Shown here piece after piece: positions 56,116-64,000 of a DNA stretch of 64,000 nucleotides. Position 1 is the stretch's first letter; every line of letters begins with the position of its first letter. The notes below the pieces were generated by a model that was not told the origin of the DNA, made no database searches, and saw nothing but the letters and a program-made list of their open reading frames with translations. Origin of the DNA: Paraphysomonas bandaiensis (taxonomy: Eukaryota; Chrysophyceae); contig CBFFRP010000199.1 of the NCBI GenBank assembly GCA_965644295.1, positions 186,001 through 250,000 of the forward strand. The letters are read 5' to 3'. A program made the translations under genes and the position numbers.

Positions 56116-59100
56116 TTATATTCCAAATTTACGTAGTAAAGATCTAATATTAAGGCGCACAAATCTTCGCCCAACCAAAACCACAGCATATGATGACACT
56201 GAAGCTGCTGTGACAGTACTAGAAACTACGCCAATATCGAAGTACAACTTCTCGCGATCATTTAGTCGCAGAGCACTGTGAACAAATTTTCTAGTGTAAC
56301 CAATGTTGAAATCTGATAGACGCGGAAATTTCAGGAAATGTTTGCATGAAGCTGTGCTCCAGTAGGTCTCATTCCACGGCATCAGTGACTTAATCCGCGA
56401 GCATAAAGCGCTCATAGTAGCAACAGATGCTGTCGGATGAGTAATATTCCCAAATAAGAGAGCTTTGAAAGAAATTCCAAGTTGTGTCCTACTGAGAAAA
56501 GGGACCGAAGTTGAAAGAGATGTTCCGTCCAAATCAGCATCTAGTGATTCAAACTCCTCAACGAGAAGATTATGAGTTCGAGATAAATGAACTAACTCAT
56601 CTGGTAGTAAGCTGTTCCGTGACAGCTTGGGGTTAGATACCGCTTCTTCGATTATGATATCTACCAGACTACGCAGTAAACCGTCAACATTGGCGCACCC
56701 CGATCCCCAATTCTCATAGGCCGAATTCAGATGGTTTTGAAGTTTTAACAACAGCTCCTCAAGGTGTTCCACATCAACAGCACCCGCTTCCTCAGAAGCA
56801 GAAGCTATGGATACATAGAACGACCTCAAAAAATTTATATTACAGGTAGCGGCAGCCAATGTAAGATGAAAAAAAAATTGTTTCAACCGCTTATGCTTCT
56901 CCTTCGTTGACGCCACTCTCACGAGTGAGTTGAGGCTATATACATACATTAGACCACTGAAGACACTGTACTTAGAGTAATCATTGAGCTTACGATAGGA
57001 ATTCCAATTTAAACACCCTGAATGTGGATTAGTGTGGGTAATGTTATTCTCTACAACATTGAACGCGTTCAACTGAGCAAACTCAGCGTATGCGGTGCGA
57101 ATTGCGGCAAGCTCGGTCAATATCGCATCCCTCTCCGGTTGCGTCTTCGCCTCCCTCAAACCCTTTTTGAGAGTTTCAACATAATCACCCAACCGCTTAC
57201 CAGGAGCTCGACCCATTGCTACGCACTCATCCTCCAGAGTATCAAAGATCGCACTTCGAATGCGCTCCACGCACCTCACGCGCCCTTTCTCATCAGCACT
57301 ATTAAAGAGATGTCCATACTCATCCAAATTTTCATTCTCGCGACTTGCATCGAGTTCCTGTAGTTGAAAGTCTATCAACTCTTCTGTAAGAAGAATATGA
57401 TATGAAGCTTTTGCATCATCTATCCGCCCGTCGGTTGCTAGCTGCTTGAAAATAGACTTAAAATCTTCGCCGTCTTTAAGAATATCTTTCACCATATCTC
57501 GTCGGGGAATTTTGATTACCACTCGTTTCCAGTGGTCGTTGACAGGGCTATCCCGGAATCGCGCGAACACGATATCACTTGTGAAACTTGTGCGAGGAAC
57601 TTCTTCGAGCTGAATCAACTTGTCGAAATCCTTAGCATAATCGATGCAACCTTTCTCCCGCAGGGCCTGAATGAGGAATGATTTCGTATCATCAACAGTG
57701 GCAGGGGGGAACATTGTCCTTGAAAGCCTCAGGACATCCATCACCCAGTCGGATTTCTCTTTCGAACCCAGGAGCTGGAACTGGCGAATAGCATGGGGAC
57801 CAACCACAGATGTTACTTGTACGAGAGCCTCTCTTTTAGAGGCGGAACGAATCCGGTCATCAAGAGAGCTATCGTTACCTCGGTCTATCAGCCTGTCTAC
57901 GTATCGTTTGAACTCAATGCACTCCTTGGCTGTCCGGAATTTCTGTGGAATCCTCAATTTAATATATGCAGGTAATACTAGCGGTATAGTAGAAGCAATT
58001 TCTTTGGGAAGCTTCGACATATCTGCCCTACCAAAAAATACTTCGCTGAAGCTTTTAAACCTCTGTTGTGAGCTGACGAGGCCATAAGACCACTCATAGA
58101 GACTAAGAGCATGTTGCGTCGACACTCTATGGGCAATACTCATGGCAATACGGTCAGACCAGGTGTTGGCCAACGGAGCCTGAGTTCGCGGCTGAAATCT
58201 CATCTCATCATCTGCCACATCATCATTGTCGTCCTCATTTACACCAACTCCCACAAGTCCTCTTATGAACTTGAGGCCGTTCGATATGTGGTTAACATCA
58301 GTGATATGAGACAAGGCATATGACCATGCTTCCTTTGTCCAATATTCTTCGGCCCATGGAGACATACCCCACAATCTACGAACGGTGCCAGGAATATTTT
58401 CCACTCGGGGCACCACAAAGAGGGCAGGGTCATCCGCGCCAAATATGGAGGCTTTAACCGATAGACCCAACTGACTACGGTCTGTGAAGGGGATGTGACC
58501 CTTATATTTGGAATCTCTCAAAACACTTGTGAGCTCTTCCAGCCCAACCGCAACCAGAGTATTAGTTCGAGCAAGTTCCATTACAGAATTTGGTAGAATA
58601 TTAATACCATACTCCTGGGCGTTGTCGATTGCCTCCTTGGCCATAACTTCAATTACATTCCTCGTTGCCTCGTCGACTGGAATTGACCCCCAAGACTTTC
58701 GCGCATCTTTGATGTCATCGAGAGCAGCTTGAACTTTATCAAACAGCTTTGTCAGTTTATCCTCTGGTATTTCGCTCTTACGCTTCTCTGATCCTTCACT
58801 TCGGTAATACTTTTCGTAAAATATTCTCAGATAGTGCGCATCGCCGGTGCCCATGGACAAGTTGAGGTGAAAAAGAAACTGTTTCAATTGAAGGTGCTCC
58901 TCTAGGTTACTTGCAGAGTCTATAGTAGCCCCGAAATCGAATACGTAGGCAGTACCTTTCCCTGTATCGGGGTTGTAATCCCAGTTAAAGTTACCCAAAT
59001 GCGGGTCACTGTGTATAACTCTATTAGCGAGTATGTTGTTGGTGTTTTTCTGGGCAAACTCAGCATATGCCCTCCGCATTGCCGCTACTTCTTTACATAT

Positions 59101-60114
59101 CTCTTCGTGTCTGGCGCGGTCGTTTGAAATATGGGCCTGCTCGCGCAATTTCTTTAATCGTCCTCCCATGCCCTCACCAGGAGCTTGGTACATAACCACT
59201 GCTACATCTCGTAGACTCTCCACTATGCGCCCCCGGGCCCGCTTGCAGGTGGTGATATACCTCCCATCATAACTATCTCCCACCTTGTCAAGATTCGTAT
59301 TTTCTCGAGACACATCCACCTCTTGCATCTCAGACTCGATAACCATGTCATTAAATTCCATGAAAGACTTAGCTTGCTGAGATGTTACCTCTCCTCTGTC
59401 CACAAGAGCTTGAAACGCCCGCAACATGTCGTTAGCATCGCGCTGAATCTCTCCTCTAATACCCGCCTTTGGCAATTTCACCACCACCTTGTTCCAATCC
59501 TCACTGCTTGGATCCTCACGATATTTTGCAAAAACAATAGTACCGACTGACCCTGCTTGTACCCCTCCATCGAGTTGAAAATATTCATCAAAGTGCTCCG
59601 CAAGGTCGTGTTCATTTCGTTCCTGAAGATGCTTTATGAGCTGGGATCGTACTTCGCCATATGGCATGGCTGGAAGGTTAGAGCGCGACTCATTCACTGC
59701 TGACATAACCCAATCAGACTTATCCTTGGAACTAAAAAGCTGAAACTGTTTCGTAGCATGAGGACCAGCTATCTTAATCACCTCAAGAAGAGCATCACTG
59801 AGTGCACGTTCACGTGATATACGATCTAAACTCTCATCATTTCCTTTATTAATAAGATCTTTAATTCTTTTATTAAATTCTAAACATTCTTTTCCTGTTT
59901 TTAATTTATATAATAGTTTTAATCGTGTATATTCAGGGATTATTTTAGGAAATACTGATGAGATGGATGGTGGAAACTTAGAGAAATCTAATCGTTCAAA
60001 GACCTCTTTGTTAAACTCATCATATGGGGGATTCTCAAATATATTTCCATATCTCCATTCATACCATTTAATTGTTTCTTCAGCATTCCAAAAATATGTG
60101 AAGATATCATTCAT
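56116..60114 (-). CDS. Two-module ABC1/UbiB-like kinase-pseudokinase protein (1332 aa)
   Basis: One uninterrupted 4-kb exon, two homologous halves (about 1-650 and 660-1290) and a C-terminal membrane segment (near 1290-1315). Each half has an N-terminal helical region (KECLEFNKRIKDLINKGNDE versus KECIEFKRYVDRLIDRGNDS) and an ABC1/UbiB-like atypical kinase core. Half 1 keeps VVVKLPK (Lys), HSDPHLGNFNWD (catalytic Asp370) and VFDFG (Asp393). Half 2 has HTNPHSGCLNW (Asn1029 in place of Asp) and SLN where DFG should be, so it should be catalytically dead. UbiB/ADCK proteins are ATP-binding regulators of quinone and lipid metabolism in organelles. The classical KxGQ motif is not evident, so assignment to the superfamily is firm but the subgroup is not. 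Confidence 0.88.
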   Translation of the reverse strand: MNDIFTYFWNAEETIKWYEWRYGNIFENPPYDEFNKEVFERLDFSKFPPSISSVFPKIIPEYTRLKLLYKLKTGKECLEFNKRIKDLINKGNDESLDRISRERALSDALLEVIKIAGPHATKQFQLFSSKDKSDWVMSAVNESRSNLPAMPYGEVRSQLIKHLQERNEHDLAEHFDEYFQLDGGVQAGSVGTIVFAKYREDPSSEDWNKVVVKLPKAGIRGEIQRDANDMLRAFQALVDRGEVTSQQAKSFMEFNDMVIESEMQEVDVSRENTNLDKVGDSYDGRYITTCKRARGRIVESLRDVAVVMYQAPGEGMGGRLKKLREQAHISNDRARHEEICKEVAAMRRAYAEFAQKNTNNILANRVIHSDPHLGNFNWDYNPDTGKGTAYVFDFGATIDSASNLEEHLQLKQFLFHLNLSMGTGDAHYLRIFYEKYYRSEGSEKRKSEIPEDKLTKLFDKVQAALDDIKDARKSWGSIPVDEATRNVIEVMAKEAIDNAQEYGINILPNSVMELARTNTLVAVGLEELTSVLRDSKYKGHIPFTDRSQLGLSVKASIFGADDPALFVVPRVENIPGTVRRLWGMSPWAEEYWTKEAWSYALSHITDVNHISNGLKFIRGLVGVGVNEDDNDDVADDEMRFQPRTQAPLANTWSDRIAMSIAHRVSTQHALSLYEWSYGLVSSQQRFKSFSEVFFGRADMSKLPKEIASTIPLVLPAYIKLRIPQKFRTAKECIEFKRYVDRLIDRGNDSSLDDRIRSASKREALVQVTSVVGPHAIRQFQLLGSKEKSDWVMDVLRLSRTMFPPATVDDTKSFLIQALREKGCIDYAKDFDKLIQLEEVPRTSFTSDIVFARFRDSPVNDHWKRVVIKIPRRDMVKDILKDGEDFKSIFKQLATDGRIDDAKASYHILLTEELIDFQLQELDASRENENLDEYGHLFNSADEKGRVRCVERIRSAIFDTLEDECVAMGRAPGKRLGDYVETLKKGLREAKTQPERDAILTELAAIRTAYAEFAQLNAFNVVENNITHTNPHSGCLNWNSYRKLNDYSKYSVFSGLMYVYSLNSLVRVASTKEKHKRLKQFFFHLTLAAATCNINFLRSFYVSIASASEEAGAVDVEHLEELLLKLQNHLNSAYENWGSGCANVDGLLRSLVDIIIEEAVSNPKLSRNSLLPDELVHLSRTHNLLVEEFESLDADLDGTSLSTSVPFLSRTQLGISFKALLFGNITHPTASVATMSALCSRIKSLMPWNETYWSTASCKHFLKFPRLSDFNIGYTRKFVHSALRLNDREKLYFDIGVVSSTVTAASVSSYAVVLVGRRFVRLNIRSLLRKFGI

Positions 60115-60367
60115 TGTAGTGTGATGTTCATATGATGTCTAGGTATGGTGATATCAATCATATGGATATATATGTACAATGAACAGCATAGAGCGAGAGA
60201 TATGCATATGTATGATATGTCATTACAATCTTCTTCTCTACCTTCATGCACTTCCACTTCGTCTTTTAGACTTCCACTTTTATCCTAAAGAATCACCGGA
60301 TATATTAACCGGATAGCTGACCGTGTTCCGGCTATCATATATCAGGTTTACAAAATCCTGCGTTTTT
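60115..60367. promoter_or_regulatory. Upstream region of ABC1-like gene with CCGGATAGCTG element
   Basis: AACCGGATAGCTGACCGT (about 60307-60324), followed by TTCCGGCTATCA, matches the repeat in the DUF389/FKBP promoter near 21637. The element lies about 200 bases upstream of the start at 60114. Confidence 0.4.
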
Positions 60368-61800
60368 TTAGTTGCAAGAAATACTGTTTTTCTCCAAATT
60401 CACCATCAAAATGATGGATTTTAAGTATAAATATTGCGTATATTGAGAGATAATCTTGCAGGTGATTGTTGAAGAGGACATGATGAATGATGCATATGGA
60501 GCCGATATCCAACCGATCGATATACACTGGCTGGAAGTGTTATCTTGCAACACCTTCAGTAGGTCTATATTGTAACCCTGACTCTTGATGAAATCTGCAC
60601 ACTGCATCACTTCCATAATCATGTCTGACAGTCCAATCAGTTCTAATTCAGTGGAGTCCCTCGTCACTATTCTCTGCTTCGAGGACTTGCATAGAACTGT
60701 TGCGCCTGAACCTTGAACACAAGTCCTGTATGACCCTTACCATCGTCATGACACACAAATGCAGCAACAATGCATCCAATGACAGCCAGCTCCTTCCCCA
60801 CGCATAGCAACTAGTCTTGCTCCTTAGTCGCGTTCAGGTAGCGGGCCACCCTGCCGTGCTTCTCTATGTCTGCTTGTGTTGGGCTCTTGAATCTTGTGCT
60901 GAGGTAAACAACAGCAAGTAATATATCCGGTCTAACCCTTTTGTCCAGATATAGCAACTGCGCCACCATCTTGATGGAACTTCCGCCTGTCGCTCTTTTC
61001 AATGAGTTTACTTGTGGTGTTCTTAAATAGCGTAGCGGTAGCAGGTGATGTAGCGGTCCCCGACACTCCGTGTTCTCGTAGAAAATTCTCGATATACGAT
61101 CTCATTCATTCTGTCACCCTATCTCCCTCTGCTTTAACGTGCATTCCTAGGTATGATAGATCCTTCTCATCTTCGTGTTTTACATCCCCAAGCTTCTCTT
61201 TTAGTTTCTTCAGCAACTCTAGGCAGTCGCCATATGGCTCGACATAACTAGTATGTCATCACAAATATCACCACTGTACACTTTTGCCCGCCAGCTACTT
61301 TGTTCATGACACATGGGTCGACCGCGTTGTGCTCGAACCCCAAACTCCTTAGATATTCTGTAAGCTTGTTGTACCATAGTTTGTCGCTCTGGATGCATTC
61401 ATACAACGCCTTATCTAGCCGAACCAGTAGATTACCAGTCTCGTCTACGTACGAAGATACTTCAAGAGGTATCTTCTTCAATATCGTGGTTAACATGGGG
61501 TCCAGTTTCATGATGACTTCTTCGCCTGACATCTCTGCGTTCAGGTATGCCCCCTCTGTCCATGGTACCTATGTGACGTCCCTCCTTAGCAGCTATCGTA
61601 GGCACATCATTATCGATGCAGGCTGCAGTCGATAATGGTGTGTCTTCGTACACCATCCTGTCTTGTTGGGCGCCGTTAGCTACCAGCCTTGCCTTTATCT
61701 TCTCGAAGCGCCTTAAGCCATCATAATTCCCAGGGGCTCCGACAAGGTTATCAAGAATGATTGTCGCCACACACTGAATAGGTCGGTATATAGACGCTGC
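60368..61800 (-). pseudogene. Degenerate Ty1/copia polyprotein (RT to RNase H)
   Basis: Read on the minus strand from 61770: FEKIKARLVANGAQQDR (start of RT), GEEVIMKLDPML, KALYECIQSDKLWYNKL, then DKRVRPDILLAVVYLSTRF with RYLNATKEQD, and finally DSTELELIGLSDM with FIKSQGYNIDLLKVLQDN (RNase H). The order is the canonical copia order, but the blocks are in different frames separated by stops, so the copy is dead. It is a different sublineage from the fragment at 55.6 kb. LTRs were not identified. Confidence 0.88.
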
Positions 61801-63358
61801 GGCTTGTGTTGCTTATCTTTGATTCTGTGTCCACATACTGACGACTTCTATGTGGACATATAGTAAACTAGACTTCTATACCGAATCATTGTTTTGCTCT
61901 ACGACACATCGTAGTAATCCATTGATATGGCAGTCGTGTCCAGCCTATAAAGATCTGTTCAGTCTATGAAAGGAAAATAAAGTAAAAACTCTTGATACAT
62001 CATCTCTCACCTCAGTCAACATAACTCTCTCCTCTAACCAATACGACAGGACTGGTATAGATTTCATTGTTACTATGAATATATCAAACAGTATAATCAT
62101 AACGATATACTGTATATCGATAACGATATATATATAATGTATATATTTATATAGTTTCTAAAATACTGAAAAAAACACGTAACGTTTATTAATTAAAACA
62201 TCTATTAGCATTCTCTTACACCATATTATATAACCTGCTGTATACTGACTCTAGACGCATTCTCCTTTAAACACTCAATACCTGGTTATATTACAGACCA
62301 GCGGATTGTGACCAGAGTCATACAGAGTGCTACATTCCATTTCACCCTTGAGGGCCACAGGTATTCCACATCATCTTCTCATCCTATGCATTCACATAAA
62401 AATTGTCAGATACCTTGACTATGTAAGCACCCGTCGAGGACATTTACTGCAGACTTTTCAACTGTATATGCAAGGGCTTAAGTGCTGCGGCATGTCCTGG
62501 ACAGCAAATTGTGCCCATTCACGCTAGGCCTGGTCTTCACCTGCACCCAGGGGTTCACGATGCTACACTTGGTTTCACTCACTATATGGTGGTCTGAGTC
62601 CTGACTGTGGATGTAGGAAATCAATTGTTTAGGTCACCTTCAAGACAGCGTATCTGAAGTCTTTGGTGCACTGTTCTGCAGCCTAATGAAAGACCTCATA
62701 TATATAACGTCTTATCATTAACAGAAAACATGAGCATTGAATTACAAAATTAAAGTAAATTATGAATATTGCTATATATTTCTACTACTTAACACTACGA
62801 AAGGTGCAACCATTTCCACTGGTAAGGAGATTGGATTAATCGGGAGGGTGCCCCTTGTAGTAGGGATTTGAAGGTCTTGGCTGATGCTAAGGAGTAGGTA
62901 ATTTAGGGATCCCGTACTCAGATGGCGACGTGGGGTAGAAATCGGGTTTTCACTTTGCCTTGCCTTTTGCGTAGTAGCTCCAAGATACACATGTCGAATT
63001 TTCGTCATTTGGGTATATCATATGATGAAGCAGTAGTTAGGGCATGAGGTGGTACGCTAGAAGTGCTCAGGGGATGCGATACGAAGGCTGCCAGACTTCT
63101 AGTTATGCCGAAGACGTATGATTGTTGATAGGTGTTTTGGGCGGGGGCGTTTTTGCCAATATTGATTTACCTTCAAGTTCATCAGAAAAGATTGTAGCCT
63201 AGTCATCAACAGCGCATTCTGGTTGAGTTAAAGGTTTCGGAGTATCAGTTTGAATATGAGTATCACCGGTATAGATTCGGCACATTTATTATAAACACCA
63301 GGCGTGAACCACGTTCAAAGTAATTAATACCAAGCTTGGATATAGCATAAAATTATCA
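61801..63358. other. Gene-poor flank of the copia remnant
   Basis: No convincing exon. The 78-codon minus-strand frame at 62772-63008 is Ser/Pro/Leu-rich and unrecognised; it could be element debris. Confidence 0.4.
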
Positions 63359-63565
63359 TTAAATTACTAGAAGGGACATGTCCAATCGTGATTGTGTGAT
63401 TGGTCTATGAAATTGAATATTACGTGTGTGCTTTTTCATTGGATTTTGGAACCCATTTGCTCGTATCTTGTCAATCATAAAGTACTTTCCTCGCAAAGTA
63501 TAAGCTTTAAAAGCAAATAAATACTGAAAAAGTAACACAATCACAAAAAGTCTGCTTGAACTCAT
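63359..63565 (-). CDS. Possible first exon or small secreted protein (68 aa)
   Basis: The frame begins with a good signal peptide (MSSSRLFVIVLLFQYLFAFKA), followed by a basic, Ser/Thr-poor stretch ending SRLDMSLLVI. A signal peptide followed by a basic presequence can mark plastid import in algae with secondary plastids, but the sequence ends too soon to tell. A GTAATT lies at the stop, so this may be the first exon of a longer gene. A TACTGCTGTAC element about 100 bases upstream (63661-63671) supports a real start. Confidence 0.4.
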   Translation of the reverse strand: MSSSRLFVIVLLFQYLFAFKAYTLRGKYFMIDKIRANGFQNPMKKHTRNIQFHRPITQSRLDMSLLVI

Positions 63566-64000
63566 CTCAATACATAGTGTTTTTTACAGTTTTGTTTTCC
63601 TAAACACTAATTACCATTACTCGTTAGTAGGCACACCTCATGTCGTTCATGGGCATGATATACTGCTGTACGATAGAGATTGTGGACGTAAAAAGCATCC
63701 TGTAGTCTTATACCTTGACTTGCAATATAGTACTCGTACAGACCGTGTACTGTATATATAGCACTGATGTGTTAAATGAAATTGTAAGGATGCTATCATA
63801 CATGTTCCTGGCTTGTTCTACACTTTGATACACTTCTGACAAAGATACTACTTGCTGTGCTATTAGTGTGTATTATCACAAAGCCTCTTCAGCATGTATA
63901 TATATATAAACTTTCATACATGTTATATAAACTTTACCTATCTTACGTCTTCTATTACACAGACATATAACAACAGTTGACAATCAGAGTAGACATCTGA
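63566..64000. promoter_or_regulatory. Upstream region with TACTGCTGTAC element
   Basis: TACTGCTGTAC at 63661-63671, then AT-rich sequence to the window end. The same element family occurs upstream of other genes here. Confidence 0.4.

Noticed and set aside
62772-63008. 78-codon frame on the minus strand
   Set aside because: No start context, no domain, Ser/Pro/Leu-rich and adjacent to a dead copia element; likely debris.
1-64000. tRNA, rRNA or CRISPR features
   Set aside because: No B-box-like GGTTCGAATCC, rRNA block or regularly spaced repeats were seen by eye on either strand.

Overview
This window is nuclear DNA of a microbial eukaryote, not a bacterium. Genes carry short GT-AG introns, mostly about 41-70 bases, and nearly every multi-exon model below closes with an exact multiple of three. 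The gene set fits a single-celled protist, most likely a stramenopile: a two-transmembrane hybrid histidine kinase, a DUF389 membrane protein, an LtrA-family protein, a GCK-domain protein, a Pro/Thr-rich surface protein and PDR/ABCG transporters. That placement is inference from protein style; no rRNA or organelle marker is present.

Layout. 1-3246: coiled-coil gene (-) and repeats. 3247-7355: SMP-30-like propeller (-) and hybrid histidine kinase (+). 7356-9684: gene-free, with an 807-bp hAT-like element bounded by perfect 8-bp target-site duplications. 9685-16605: MAPKK-like kinase (-) and a 16-exon ABCG transporter (+). 16606-19976: degenerate DNA. 19977-22391: DUF389 (-) and FKBP (+). 23005-23475: SET-domain gene (-). 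26312-29514: one spliced gene for a two-module ATP-grasp ligase (-). 29935-30370: broken copy of a DsbA-like gene. 31752-35265: PT-rich surface protein (-) and DsbA-like gene (+). 35616-38438: TrmB/METTL1 (-) and UBAC2-like (+). 39185-41776: FkbM-type (-) and class I (+) methyltransferases. 42689-45099: phosphopantetheinyl transferase (-) and 2OG-Fe(II) oxygenase (+). 45839-48875: GCK protein (-) and LtrA (+). 49337-55043: full-size PDR transporter (-) and fatty-acid/sterol hydroxylase (+). 56116-60114: 1332-residue ABC1-like kinase plus pseudokinase (-). Copia remnants lie at about 55.6-56.0 kb and 60.4-61.8 kb.

The most striking pattern is gene order. Nine head-to-head (-/+) pairs share start-to-start gaps of about 0.4-0.76 kb. 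Many of these gaps, and the upstream regions of three unpaired minus-strand genes, carry a near-palindromic element, GTACTGCTGTAC or its complement GTACAGCAGTAC, sometimes in five copies. I saw no comparable clustering elsewhere. This looks like a recurrent bidirectional promoter module. The two other leading observations are a roughly 646-bp, almost identical, sharp-edged tract shared by the two otherwise diverged ATP-grasp modules (gene conversion), and a kinase-pseudokinase fusion in one uninterrupted exon.
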